From positions 27,910 to 91,909 of the forward strand of contig LJTT01000009.1 in the NCBI GenBank assembly GCA_001303585.1: DNA of 64,000 nucleotides. Reading direction: 5' to 3'. Each line of letters opens with the position of its first letter. Within the stretch, counting starts at the first letter, position 1. The notes beneath the pieces were generated by a model. It did not search any database and was not told the DNA's origin. It saw only the letters and a program-made list of their open reading frames with translations. This stretch comes from Betaproteobacteria bacterium SG8_41 (GTDB lineage Bacteria > Pseudomonadota > Gammaproteobacteria > Burkholderiales > SG8-41). The translations under genes and the position numbers were made by a program. Shown here one piece after another: positions 20,265 to 29,529 of the stretch.

Positions 20265-21383
20265 ATGAACGAAATCGTTTCCAACGACCAACTCGGCGCG
20301 TTCTGCCGCCACACACATGTCGAGTTGAGCGGGACGGCCGGCGGTCCGCTTGCCGGGCGCACCTTTGCAGTGAAGGACATTTACGCGCGCACGGCATCTG
20401 CGGTGCAGGCCCTGCTCGACGCCGGCGCAAATCTCGTCGGCAAAACCCTGACCGACGAAATGGCCTGGAGCCTCTCAGGGGAGAACGCGCACTACGGAAC
20501 GCCGGTCAACGTCAACGCGCCCGGCCGCATCCCCGGCGGGTCCTCGAGCGGGTCGGTCTCCGCGGTAGCGGCTGGCGTCGTGGATTTCGCGATCGGCAGC
20601 GACACGGGAGGGTCGGTCCGCCTGCCCGCAAGCTTTTGCGGCGTGATCGGCCTGCGTCCCACGCATGGCCGCATTCCCATGGATGGCGTGCGCCCGCTCG
20701 CGCCCAGTTTTGACACGTGCGGCTGGTTTGCCCGGGATGCGGCGCTGTTCGAACGGGTCGGCCGCATTCTGCTGCGGGAAGAAGGTAGCGCGCCAAAGCC
20801 GCGCAGAGCGCTGCTGGCGCAGGATGCCCTCGCCCTTGCGGGGGACGCAGTTGCGCATGCGCTCAAACCCGCGATCGCCCGAGTAGAGATGCTGATCGGC
20901 GCGCTCGAGGCGGTGACGGTGGCTGACGAGCCGCTCTCGCAGTGGATGAATTATTTTCGGCTGCTGCAAAGCGCCGAGGCCTGGGCGCAGCACGGCGAGT
21001 GGGTGAGGCGGGTCAGTCCGCAGCTTGGGCCCGGCGTGAAGGAGCGATTTGCCTGGGCTTCCAGCGTCGATCCGGGTGCGGTGGCGCGGGCGAAAATGCG
21101 GCGCGAGGACATCGCGCGCCGCATGGCAGCGTTGCTGGAGGGTGAGACGGTGCTCGTGCTGCCCAGCGCGCCCGGCATCGCGCCGTTGAGGAACTCGCCG
21201 CCCCAGGTCCTCGACGATCTTCGCGCCCGCGCGCTGGCGATGCTGTCCATCGCGGGACTGGCGCGGCTGCCGCAGGTGAGCCTGCCGCTCGCCTCGCTCG
21301 AAGGCTGCCCCCTGGGCCTGTCGTTGATCGCCGCACGCGGCAATGACACGATGCTCCTTGCGCTCGCGAAGACGCTCACTTGA
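20265..21383 (+). CDS. Amidase-signature family hydrolase with internal deletion
   Basis: The Ser-cisSer-Lys triad of the amidase signature family is visible: Lys in FAVKDIY, Ser in PGGSSSGS, and Ser in GSDTGGSVRLPAS. The protein is 372 residues. Family members normally have 25-30 residues between the KD motif and the helix before AGAxxVGKT. Here only a few remain (KDIY-ARTA-SAVQALLDAG), so roughly 22 residues next to the active-site Lys are missing without loss of frame. Substrate is unknown. It may be inactive or have an opened active site. Confidence 0.85.
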   Translation: MNEIVSNDQLGAFCRHTHVELSGTAGGPLAGRTFAVKDIYARTASAVQALLDAGANLVGKTLTDEMAWSLSGENAHYGTPVNVNAPGRIPGGSSSGSVSAVAAGVVDFAIGSDTGGSVRLPASFCGVIGLRPTHGRIPMDGVRPLAPSFDTCGWFARDAALFERVGRILLREEGSAPKPRRALLAQDALALAGDAVAHALKPAIARVEMLIGALEAVTVADEPLSQWMNYFRLLQSAEAWAQHGEWVRRVSPQLGPGVKERFAWASSVDPGAVARAKMRREDIARRMAALLEGETVLVLPSAPGIAPLRNSPPQVLDDLRARALAMLSIAGLARLPQVSLPLASLEGCPLGLSLIAARGNDTMLLALAKTLT

Positions 21384-21523
21384 ACCGCCAAGCCGCCAAG
21401 CACGCCAAGAGGACTTGATATACAACTTGAACCGCGGAGACGCGGAGAGTAGCAGGCTGCAATTCAAGGTTCACGGTTTGCAGCCGAACGCGCATCACCC
21501 GTCACCCATCGCGCCTTCTGAGC
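21384..21523. repeat. Composite repeat tract downstream of the amidase
   Basis: Three kinds of repeat are packed together. The first is CCGCCAAG/CACGCCAAG units (21386-21411). The second is a CCGCGGAGA-CGCGGAGA direct pair near 21431. The third is heptads of GTTCAAG type (ATTCAAG, GTTCACG, GTTTGCA from 21462), followed by CGCATCA/CCCGTCA/CCCATCG-type units (21490-21512). It separates the amidase and the esterase and holds no gene. Confidence 0.7.
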
Positions 21524-21526
21524 AAA

Positions 21527-22102
21527 ATGCTGCTCTACATCCACGGGCTCAACAGCTCGCCGGCTTCATTCAAGGCCAACCTGTTAAAGCGCAAGCTCGA
21601 TGCGCTGGGGCGGGGGGCGGAATTCCTGGCGCCCGCGCTGCCGGACCGTCCGAAGGCTGCTGCCGCACTGCTTGAACGCGAGTTGGCGAAGCATCCGGGA
21701 GCCGCCCTCGTGGGCAGCTCGCTCGGTGGGTTCTATGCCACCTGGCTCGCGGAGAGGCACGGGCTCAAAGCCGTACTCGTCAATCCCGCCGTGCGGCCTT
21801 ACGAGGGACTGCGGCAGTATCTCGGGCCGCAGCAAAATCTTCATACCGGGGAGCGCTACGAGCTGAGGCCGGCGCATCTCGAGGAGCTCCGGGAAATGGA
21901 CGCAGCGGCCATCACACATCCCGAACGCTACCTCTTGTTGGTTGAAACCGGCGACGAGGTGCTCGACTATCGGCAGGCCGTAGAGCGCTATCGCGGCTGC
22001 GTTCAGATGGTCATTGAGGGGGGCGATCATGGCTTCAGCGATTTTGCCGAGTATCTCGGGCCGGTGCTCGAGTTCTGCGGTGTTAGTCCGTCAAATCAAT
22101 GA
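21527..22102 (+). CDS. YqiA/YcfP-like alpha/beta hydrolase
   Basis: A small 191-residue alpha/beta hydrolase. The N-terminus LLYIHGLNSSPASFKA is typical of YqiA esterases. The nucleophile elbow is GSSLGGFYA, with an Asp in VETGDEVLDY and a His in EGGDHGFSDF. YqiA cleaves short-chain and palmitoyl-CoA esters in vitro; the cellular substrate is unknown. The ATG follows the repeat tract immediately and no clear ribosome-binding site is seen. Confidence 0.88.
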   Translation: MLLYIHGLNSSPASFKANLLKRKLDALGRGAEFLAPALPDRPKAAAALLERELAKHPGAALVGSSLGGFYATWLAERHGLKAVLVNPAVRPYEGLRQYLGPQQNLHTGERYELRPAHLEELREMDAAAITHPERYLLLVETGDEVLDYRQAVERYRGCVQMVIEGGDHGFSDFAEYLGPVLEFCGVSPSNQ

Positions 22103-22227
22103 CTCGGCCGCTTCGATTGCCCTCCGGGTTGCGATCGTCGTAGTATGCACGGGCTCGAGCCTCGAGTAGAAAAGTGTCCGGGGTCCCCCGCGCACAAGAG
22201 ACAGACCTGCAAACTGGAGGAGATCAG

Positions 22228-23286
22228 ATGATTTCGTTTTTCAAGTTGTTGCGTTTTGGCCTCGCGGCGCTATTGGCGGCGTCTTTGGGTATATCCACCG
22301 CATACGCGCAGAAGTGGAGCATGAAAGCGCCGTTTCCCGAGCCGGCCGAGGAAGTCTACGGTATAGCCGCAGGCGGTAAGTTCTACGTATTCGGCGGGAT
22401 TGCGCCCGGCTGGAAACCGAAGGGCATGGTCTACGAATACGATCCGTCGAGCGACAAGTGGACGAAAAAGAAGGGCATGCCGCTCAAATCGCATCATGTC
22501 GCGCTGGCAGAGCTGAACGGCAAGATCTACGTCATGGGCGGTTTCAAGTACCCCGACGAGGGCAAGCCTTCGTGGGTGCCGATCGACAACGCGTGGGAAT
22601 ACGATCCGGAGAACGATAGCTGGAAAGAGCTGGCGCCGATGCCGACCAGGCGCGGCTCGCCGAACGCAGTGGCGCACGATGGCAAGATCTACGTCATTGG
22701 CGGCGCGGGCGTGCATCCCGGCTCGAAAGCAACCGATATCCATCCGGCGCGCCCGCACCGCTCGCTTGACACGAATGAGGTCTACGATCCCGCAACCAAC
22801 ACCTGGGAGGCCCGCAACCCGTTGCCGACCGCGCGTAACCATGCGATAGCCGGCGTGGTCAACGGCAAGATCTACATCATTGGCGGCCGGTTGGGAGCCG
22901 CGTTCATCACCCGCGCGATGAACACCGGAATCGTCGAGGAATACGATCCCGCCAAGGATCAGTGGGGTTCGTTGAAGGCGCCCATGCCGACTCCGCGCAG
23001 CGCCACGGGCTGGGGCACCTACGATGGCAAGATCTACGTTGCCGGAGGCGAGGAACGCTTCGGCGCAGGAGATTGGCAGAGAACGTTCCGCAGGGTCGAG
23101 GCCTTTGACCCCAAGAAGAACGCCTGGTCGGTACTGCCCCCGATGAAATACCCGCGCCACGGACTGGCGGGCGACATCCTGGACGGAAAGTTTCATCTGG
23201 TGAGCGGTGACGTTGCCTCGGGTGGGGCTCCGGGAACGGAACTCCACACCAACGCGCACGAGGTGCTCGACCTTACCGCGAAGTAG
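22228..23286 (+). CDS. Secreted kelch-repeat beta-propeller protein
   Basis: The 352-residue protein has a Sec signal peptide (LLRFGLAALLAASLGISTAYAQ) and about five kelch units. Each has the YxxGG strand (YVFGG, YVMGG, YVIGG, YIIGG, YVAGG) and a matching W at the end of the blade. The ATG at 22228 has a GGAGG 8 bases upstream; the longer upstream ORF is not needed. Periplasmic or extracellular, probably a protein- or glycan-binding propeller; no enzymatic residues can be assigned. Confidence 0.88.
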   Translation: MISFFKLLRFGLAALLAASLGISTAYAQKWSMKAPFPEPAEEVYGIAAGGKFYVFGGIAPGWKPKGMVYEYDPSSDKWTKKKGMPLKSHHVALAELNGKIYVMGGFKYPDEGKPSWVPIDNAWEYDPENDSWKELAPMPTRRGSPNAVAHDGKIYVIGGAGVHPGSKATDIHPARPHRSLDTNEVYDPATNTWEARNPLPTARNHAIAGVVNGKIYIIGGRLGAAFITRAMNTGIVEEYDPAKDQWGSLKAPMPTPRSATGWGTYDGKIYVAGGEERFGAGDWQRTFRRVEAFDPKKNAWSVLPPMKYPRHGLAGDILDGKFHLVSGDVASGGAPGTELHTNAHEVLDLTAK

Positions 23287-23533
23287 TTTGGGTTAGTAAG
23301 CGGCGCGCGCGATCTTTGCGTGGCGTTCCGATTTGCGGGCGCAGTCGATTCGACTGAGCCCGTTTTATTTGCCTGGCTCGATCGTGCCGTACGCGTTGCC
23401 GTCAGAAAATTTCTAGCCGAAAACACCCCGGGCAACCTACTGTTGCCGTGCTTATGAACGCCGATATGCGCTCGCAGCAGTTACACTGAACGGTGACCCG
23501 TCAACAGTGGTTTCCCGAGCTTGCTGCGCGCCT

Positions 23534-24991
23534 CTAAGACGGTGTGCCCGGGGTTCCGAATTGAACCAGCGGCTCGGCCATCACCAGCAGGCTGATGACT
23601 GTAAAGACCACCATTAATACGGTGAGCGGCACAGAGGCCATTACGGCTTCGCCGGGCGTGCGGTACTCGCGCAGCGCAAGACGGTGGGCGAGCCATATCG
23701 AGATGATGTGGCCGACCACGATCGAGACGATTGCCAGATGCCAGGTGGCACGAGCGCTAACGATGCCGATATCCGGGTAGAAACGGATGGTGCCGAAAAG
23801 ATCCCATCCGCGTCCCAGCGGATCCGAGATGAGCGGAATGATCAGTTGCCCGTGTACGACCAGGTAAGTGAAATAATGCGCCACGTTGTAGGCAATGGCG
23901 ATCGGCACCAGCGTCAAGGCGAAAAGGCGCGCGACCGCGCCCGCCGGGCGATCGGGAACGAGACGCGCCGTGGCGAAGCTTGACAGGAGATAAGCGCCCA
24001 GGAACGAGAGCCACACAAAGAGCAGGCTGGCCGTGCCGAGGAAATAGCCGCGGTCATTGGCAAGCTGTGGCAGCCAGCCGATCGCGGCGCGGCGGACAAG
24101 TATCAATGCCTGCGTTCCCAGCAAGCCGTCGAACAGCACGGTGGCAAGCATGGTAATGACGAATGCCACCATCGCAAAAGACTTCACCGGTGACGCGATT
24201 AGCCCGGAGCCCGGCAGACGCAACACGATGCTGCGCGCATCGGGTCCGGCGCCAACTGCTGCAAACCGCCCAATCGCGGAAAAGTAGAGCGAGAAGACAT
24301 CTGCATTACGGCGCCAGGCAGCGCTGCCGAAGCACATCATGCCGAGCAATGTCACCGCTGACCAACCCAGCACCATGCTCGCGAGCCGATAGGGCATCAC
24401 TGAGTGCGGATATAGCACCTCGATCCAGACGAACAGCAGGAGCAGGAATACGGCGGGCCATGCGCCAAGCGAGGCGGGGTAGTTAAAGCCAAGGAAGAGG
24501 CCTCGCGCAAACCCCGCGCGCCGCGCTGCGGCGTTGCCCCACTCGTATATGGCGCGCCATGGGTCGAGCGCCGACCAGATATTTCCTGTGCAGGCAACGA
24601 GGAAGGACAAGCCAACCCACCAGACGATCCAGACGAAAACGGGAGCCAGGTTCATCTCCGGATTGCGGGTTCCGAACAGACCCGCAACCACGACTGCGCA
24701 CAGCAGGGCAACAGATAAGACCTGACACACGATACGCAGTGCAGGCAGCACCGGCCCGAGCGATACAACGAGCCCTTCCCCTCGCAGCTTTCCGGGCTCG
24801 GCGCGCATGAACAGCGCGGCGACGACAAACGACAGCGCAACCGCCAGCGCCGCTCCCACCAGGAAATAACCGAGCGGGACGGGCAGGTCGTAGCGTTCCC
24901 CGAAAGCATGCGCCCAAGCGGGCACGGGGAGGCTCAAACACGTTGCGAACCAGAAACGCGCAACGCGGCAGCGCAACCGCCGAGGCGTCAT
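23534..24991 (-). CDS. Polytopic membrane protein, possibly FedB/fenitrothion-hydrolase-like
   Basis: The 485-residue protein has an N-terminal signal-like segment ending in WAHAFGERYDLPVPL, then about eleven hydrophobic helices. I associate the AFGxRYDLPxPL start with a membrane family sometimes annotated as fenitrothion hydrolase; this is from memory of naming only and says little about natural function. Its start overlaps the stop of the preceding small periplasmic protein by four bases, so the two form a coupled pair. Confidence 0.7.
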   Translation of the reverse strand: MTPRRLRCRVARFWFATCLSLPVPAWAHAFGERYDLPVPLGYFLVGAALAVALSFVVAALFMRAEPGKLRGEGLVVSLGPVLPALRIVCQVLSVALLCAVVVAGLFGTRNPEMNLAPVFVWIVWWVGLSFLVACTGNIWSALDPWRAIYEWGNAAARRAGFARGLFLGFNYPASLGAWPAVFLLLLFVWIEVLYPHSVMPYRLASMVLGWSAVTLLGMMCFGSAAWRRNADVFSLYFSAIGRFAAVGAGPDARSIVLRLPGSGLIASPVKSFAMVAFVITMLATVLFDGLLGTQALILVRRAAIGWLPQLANDRGYFLGTASLLFVWLSFLGAYLLSSFATARLVPDRPAGAVARLFALTLVPIAIAYNVAHYFTYLVVHGQLIIPLISDPLGRGWDLFGTIRFYPDIGIVSARATWHLAIVSIVVGHIISIWLAHRLALREYRTPGEAVMASVPLTVLMVVFTVISLLVMAEPLVQFGTPGTPS

Positions 24992-25401
24992 TTCGGCCGC
25001 ACTTCAAGTGTTGCGAGCGGTGGAGCGTGATGCCCCTTCTTCGCGGCGTTGCCCGCGGGGTGCCACTCGATGCGGAACCGGCCCGTAGCACGGGCCTTGA
25101 AGTTGAGTTCTGCGGGGACGCCGGGCGTAACTTTTGCGTCGATCCGGTAGGCGTGAAAATGGATCTCCCCGGCGGCCTCGCTCGTGATGATCAGCTGCAC
25201 GCGATCGTCTTTCTCGACGCGCAGCACGCGGGCCTGAGGCGCAGCCGTGGACTGCGGAACGGACAGCTCAAAGCGCTTCACCGAGGGCTCGGCCGCCACC
25301 GCGGACGCGAGACACGAGGAGAGCGCCGAGGCGAGCAGCACGGACGCAGCGATCCGCGAGCAGAAAGACGTTTCGGCAATGCGACCCGCGTTTTTCATCA
25401 T
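24988..25401 (-). CDS. Small exported cupredoxin-like protein
   Basis: The 137-residue product (from the ATG at 25401) has a signal peptide (IAASVLLASALSSCLASAVAAEP). A beta-rich domain follows with EIHFHAYRIDAKVTPGVPAELNFKA-type strands (split here) and a C-terminal FRIEWHPAGNAAKKGHH stretch. The strand order resembles the EfeO/cupredoxin fold. His-rich ends suggest metal binding, but the classical Cys ligand is absent, so a true blue-copper site is unlikely. It is coupled to the following membrane protein gene. Confidence 0.65.
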   Translation of the reverse strand: MMKNAGRIAETSFCSRIAASVLLASALSSCLASAVAAEPSVKRFELSVPQSTAAPQARVLRVEKDDRVQLIITSEAAGEIHFHAYRIDAKVTPGVPAELNFKARATGRFRIEWHPAGNAAKKGHHAPPLATLEVRPK

Positions 25402-25584
25402 CGATAGCCTAGCGTGCCTGCGATGGCAGCACAATAAAAAAAGCGCCGTATTTTTACCGCAACCGGCGCAGCTGCCATGCATGATCGCATATAATTATTC
25501 CGGCATTCGAGACAGATGGACTTCAGGCCCGCCTTTCAACGCGCATTTCGCCGATCCTGATCGGACACGCGCGCCCCCTGCCAC

Positions 25585-27438
25585 GTGAGCAAGAACGTCT
25601 TTTACGACGAGGAAGGCGACTTCAAGGTCGGCGCCATACTCGCTGACAACGAGACTTCGCTCCAGGTCGAGGCCCCTCACGGCAAGCGCTCGAAGGTGAA
25701 GGCGTCGCACGTGTTGCTTCGTTTCGAGGATGCGCGGCTCGTGGACTTCATGAGCACAGCGCATCAGCTCGCTGAGGATCTCGATGTTGATTTCCTCTGG
25801 GAATGCTGCGGAGATTCCGAATTCTCATACGAGTCGCTGGCACGGGAGTACTTCGGGCGCCCGCCCAAACCGGTCGAGGCAGCCGCGCTGCTCATCAAGC
25901 TGCACGGCGCGCCGATGTACTTCTACAAGAAGGGCCGGGGGCGTTACCGGGCAGCGCCGAAGGAGGCGTTGAAAGCGGCGCTGGCTTCCGTGGAGCGCAA
26001 GCGCCGTGAAGCGGAGAAGCGCGCCGAATACGTGGCCCAGCTGAAGCGCGCCGAGTTGCCGGTGGAATTTGCCCCGCGCCTGGCAAGCCTGCTCTACAAG
26101 CCCGAGAAGGCGAGTCTCGAATGGAAAGCGCTCGAGGAGGCATGCGAGGCGCTCAAGCTGACGCCGGTCCGCCTCATCGAGCGCTGCGGCGGCATACCGT
26201 CCACGCACGCTTACCATCTCGATCGTTTCCTGTTCGAGTACTTCCCGCATGGAACTGCATTCCCGGAGTTGCCGCCGTTGCCGGAACTGGCCGACCTGCC
26301 GCCGGCGGGCGTGGAGGCGTTCAGCATCGACGACGTCAGCACGACGGAGATCGACGACGCGTTTTCCGTGAGCCCGCTTGCCAACGGCAATGTGTCGGTG
26401 GGAATTCATATTGCCGCGCCGGCGGTCGGCATTACGCCGGGCTCGCCGACGGACACGATCGCGCGCGAGCGTCTTTCGACCGTGTATTTCCCGGGCGCAA
26501 AACTCACCATGCTGCCCGAGGCGGCCGTGGAGCGATTCTCGCTTACCGAGGATGGCGACCGGCCGGCGCTATCGCTGTATCTGGAAATCGCGCCGGATGC
26601 GTCGGTAATCTCGTTGACGACGCGTGCCGAGCGCATCCCGATCGCGGCCAATCTTCGGCACGCCGAGCTGGAGCGGGTGCTCGACGAGGACGCGCTTGCG
26701 GCCGGGAACGTGGCGCACCACTACGGGAAGCCGCTGGTGACGCTGTGGCGGCTCGCGAGCGCGCTGGAGCGGGCGCGGCGCGGGGACGAGCCCGAGCTCG
26801 GGATGCGGCCCGAGTACAACTTCTATGTCGAGCATGACCGCGTGCGCATCGTGCGCCGCCAGCGAGGCACGCCGCTCGACCGGATCGTCTCGGAGCTGAT
26901 GATCTACGTCAACAGCGCCTGGGGCCGGCAGCTTGCTGCAGCGGATGCGGCCGCAATTTACCGCGTGCAAGGCGCGGGCAAGGTGCGCATGAGCACCGTG
27001 CCGGCGGGTCACGAGGGCCTGGGCGTGGAGAGCTACGCCTGGGCGAGCTCGCCGTTGCGGCGCTACGTGGACCTCGTCAACCAGCGCCAGCTCCTCGCAT
27101 TGACGCGGGGCAACGCGCTTCCGTACCGGGCGGGCGATGAGGCGCTGCTTGCGGCGATGCGGGATTTCGAGTCCGCCTATGAAGCGTATGGCGAATTCCA
27201 GCGCAACATGGAACGTTACTGGTCCCTGCGCTGGTTGATGCAGGAAGGCGTCGAAACTGTGTGCGCGACAGTCCTGCGCGAGAGCCTGGTGCGCTTCGAG
27301 GAGTTGCCTCTGGTGGCGCGCGTGCCCTCGCTTCCCGCCCTCGCGCCCGGAGCGCGTGTCGAGCTGGCCGTCGCGGGCATCGACCTCCTCGATCTGACGC
27401 TGCGGTGCGAATACCGGAGACAGGTCCCGCTGGGTTAG
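25585..27438 (+). CDS. RNB-domain (RNase II family) exoribonuclease
   Basis: The 617-residue protein carries the RNB catalytic domain. Its motif DDVSTTEIDDAFSV holds the metal-binding acidic residues. Later segments are ERLSTVYFPGAKLTMLPEA and ASSPLRRYVDLVNQRQLLAL. A short N-terminal OB-like region and a helical insert precede it. A GTG at 25585 gives the start. RNase II-type enzymes degrade single-stranded RNA 3' to 5'. The order RNB-tonB-aroE-mtgA is a recurrent betaproteobacterial one. Confidence 0.9.
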   Translation: MSKNVFYDEEGDFKVGAILADNETSLQVEAPHGKRSKVKASHVLLRFEDARLVDFMSTAHQLAEDLDVDFLWECCGDSEFSYESLAREYFGRPPKPVEAAALLIKLHGAPMYFYKKGRGRYRAAPKEALKAALASVERKRREAEKRAEYVAQLKRAELPVEFAPRLASLLYKPEKASLEWKALEEACEALKLTPVRLIERCGGIPSTHAYHLDRFLFEYFPHGTAFPELPPLPELADLPPAGVEAFSIDDVSTTEIDDAFSVSPLANGNVSVGIHIAAPAVGITPGSPTDTIARERLSTVYFPGAKLTMLPEAAVERFSLTEDGDRPALSLYLEIAPDASVISLTTRAERIPIAANLRHAELERVLDEDALAAGNVAHHYGKPLVTLWRLASALERARRGDEPELGMRPEYNFYVEHDRVRIVRRQRGTPLDRIVSELMIYVNSAWGRQLAAADAAAIYRVQGAGKVRMSTVPAGHEGLGVESYAWASSPLRRYVDLVNQRQLLALTRGNALPYRAGDEALLAAMRDFESAYEAYGEFQRNMERYWSLRWLMQEGVETVCATVLRESLVRFEELPLVARVPSLPALAPGARVELAVAGIDLLDLTLRCEYRRQVPLG

Positions 27439-27543
27439 TGCCCGCTCATGGTCCTGCCGGAATCCGCGACTTCACTTTAATTATGTATTACAAGTGGCCG
27501 CCCAGAATGAGTTTTCTGTTCATTCTGTCCGGCCTTCGGTAGA

Positions 27544-28575
27544 ATGCGCACGATGGGCTTGCTACCTGAGCGGAAGGTCATCGCGCTGCGCCGGCGGGCG
27601 AAGCACTCGCGGCACGCGCCGTGGAGCGGCGCCGCGGCGAAACTTGATGCTCGAGTCACCGAACTCGAGCAGCGCATGACGGCGTTTGATCGCCGCATTG
27701 CGGTCCTGGGGCGGCACGCGCGGATGCAGGTGTCGTTCGTGCTCTCGGTGCTCATCCATATCGTGATCATCTTCGGCATCACATTCACGATGCCGGACCT
27801 GGCAAAGCTCAAGCACCTGGACCAGCCGCTCGAGGTGACGCTGGTCAACAGCAAGACGCGGGAGCGGCCGGTGAAGGCCGACGCGCTGGCGCAGGCCAAT
27901 CTCGATGGCGGCGGCAATACCGATGAGAAGGTCAGCGCGGCGAGCCCGTTGCCCGTGCCAGCCGAGCACAAGCCCATGCCCGAAGTCACGATGGCGGAGA
28001 AGCGCGTCGAGAAGCTCGAGCGCGAGGCGAAGCGGCTCATGACCCAAGCCAAGAAGGCCCCGGCAGCGGTGCCGCCGCCACAGCCAAAGCCGCAGCCTCA
28101 ACCGAAGACGGCCGAGCCGGAGGTGGCGCCAAACGCCGCGGACCTCATGGCGCGCAGCCTCGAGATCGCGCGCCTGGAGGCGCGGATCTCGAAACGGTGG
28201 AACGCTTATCAGCAGCGCCCGCGGCGCCGGTTCGTGGGCGCGCGCACGCAGGAGTTCCGGTTTGCGCGCTACATAGAGGATTGGCGCCTTAAAATCGAGC
28301 GGATCGGCGAGCTGAACTATCCCCAGGCAGCCCGCGAGCAGCGGATCTACGGCAGCCTCGTCGCCACGGTTTCGATCAGGGCCGACGGCTCGCTCGAGAG
28401 CGTCGATATCAACCGGTCCTCGGGCCAACAAATCCTGGATCGGGCCGCTATCCGTATCGTCCACCTCGCCGCGCCCTATGCTCCATTCCCGCCCGACATC
28501 GCCAAGGATACGGATGTCCTGAGCATCACTCGCACCTGGCTGTTCACGCGGGAGGATCAGTTCGTTTCCCAATAA
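27544..28575 (+). CDS. tonB: TonB-like energy transducer
   Basis: The 343-residue protein has a basic N-terminus with a short coiled coil and one membrane anchor (VSFVLSVLIHIVIIFGITF). A long Ala/Lys/Pro periplasmic spacer (AAVPPPQPKPQPQPK) and a C-terminal TonB domain follow (YPQAAREQRIYGSLVATVSI, with the SSGQQILDRAA helix). Such proteins link the ExbBD proton motor to outer-membrane receptors. No exbBD lies nearby. A TAGAAT at 27540-27545 overlaps the first ATG. If that is the -10 box, translation would begin further downstream, for example at the ATG of 27553 or later. Confidence 0.85.
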   Translation: MRTMGLLPERKVIALRRRAKHSRHAPWSGAAAKLDARVTELEQRMTAFDRRIAVLGRHARMQVSFVLSVLIHIVIIFGITFTMPDLAKLKHLDQPLEVTLVNSKTRERPVKADALAQANLDGGGNTDEKVSAASPLPVPAEHKPMPEVTMAEKRVEKLEREAKRLMTQAKKAPAAVPPPQPKPQPQPKTAEPEVAPNAADLMARSLEIARLEARISKRWNAYQQRPRRRFVGARTQEFRFARYIEDWRLKIERIGELNYPQAAREQRIYGSLVATVSIRADGSLESVDINRSSGQQILDRAAIRIVHLAAPYAPFPPDIAKDTDVLSITRTWLFTREDQFVSQ

Positions 28576-28593
28576 CGGCAGCCCCGCCGTCAG

Positions 28594-28692
28594 GTTCAAA
28601 GTTCAACGTTCAAAGTTCCAAATTCTGTCCGCGTAAAGTCGTAGACCACTGTCATCCAAACTTGAAACTTAAACCTTGAACCTTGAACGTTG
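28594..28692. repeat. Heptad-repeat element 6 (GTTCAAA/AACCTTG type), abutting aroE
   Basis: The left arm is GTTCAAA, GTTCAAC, GTTCAAA and GTTCCAA (28594-28621). The right arm is AAACTTG, AAACTTA, AACCTTG twice and AACGTTG (28658-28692). The right arm ends three bases before the aroE ATG and replaces any Shine-Dalgarno sequence. Confidence 0.85.
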
Positions 28693-28695
28693 AAA

Positions 28696-29529
28696 ATGGC
28701 TGACAAGTACGCCGTCATCGGCAATCCCGTCGAACACAGCCTGTCGCCAGCAATACACGCGGAATTCGCGCGGGCGACCGGGCAGGATATCGTCTACGGA
28801 AAGATACTGGCTCCGCTCGACGGCTTCCGTGCCGCGGCATTCAGATTTCGAGATGAGGGCGGCAAGGGGCTCAACGTGACACTGCCGTTCAAACACGAGG
28901 CGTGGCATCTCGCAGGCCAGCGGAGCGGTTTTGCCCTGGCGGCCAGCGCGGTCAACACGCTCACCTTCCATGGAGCCGAAGTCATTGGCGACAACACGGA
29001 CGGAATCGGGCTGGTGCGCGACCTCACGCAGAATCTGCGGGTGCCTTTGCGCGGCAGGCGCGTGCTGCTGATGGGCGCGGGCGGGGCGAGCTTTGGAGTG
29101 GTCGAACCGCTGCTGCGCGAGCAACCCGAGCTCATGGTGGTCGCGAACCGCACGCTGGAAAAGGCGATTACCTTGGTCGGGCACTTTGGACAATTCCAGC
29201 ATTATGCGGCCCAGGGTCTTGTCGCGCGCTCCTATGAAGCGCTGGCGGGCTCGCAGTTCGACCTCGTGATCAACGCAACCTCGGCGGGTCTCGCAAACGC
29301 CATGCCGCCGCTGCCCACTGGCATATTCGCCCCCGGCGCGATGGCCTACGACATGGTCTATGCCAAGCGCACGCCATTCATGGCGTTCGCGCAGGAGCAG
29401 GGCGCCCGGGTGTCGGACGGCCTTGGCATGCTGGTCGAGCAGGCCGCCGAAGCGTTCTTCATCTGGCGCGGCGTCTACCCGGAGACGCGGGCGGCGATGG
29501 CGATGCTGAGGCGCCAGATGCCAAAGTGA
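28696..29529 (+). CDS. aroE: Shikimate dehydrogenase
   Basis: AroE reduces 3-dehydroshikimate with NADPH in aromatic amino-acid synthesis. The 277-residue protein has the substrate-binding NPVEHSLSPAIH and GLNVTLPFKHEA (catalytic Lys), NADP-binding GAGGASFGVVEP, and VNTLTFHGAEVIGDNTDGIG-type segments. ATG 28696 is chosen over the TTG two codons upstream. No Shine-Dalgarno is present because a heptad array fills the leader. Its stop overlaps the mtgA start. Confidence 0.96.
   Translation: MADKYAVIGNPVEHSLSPAIHAEFARATGQDIVYGKILAPLDGFRAAAFRFRDEGGKGLNVTLPFKHEAWHLAGQRSGFALAASAVNTLTFHGAEVIGDNTDGIGLVRDLTQNLRVPLRGRRVLLMGAGGASFGVVEPLLREQPELMVVANRTLEKAITLVGHFGQFQHYAAQGLVARSYEALAGSQFDLVINATSAGLANAMPPLPTGIFAPGAMAYDMVYAKRTPFMAFAQEQGARVSDGLGMLVEQAAEAFFIWRGVYPETRAAMAMLRRQMPK

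Noticed and set aside
23287..23533. Small minus-strand frame between the kelch and membrane genes
   Set aside because: No start signal or conserved motif; it overlaps the kelch 3' end.
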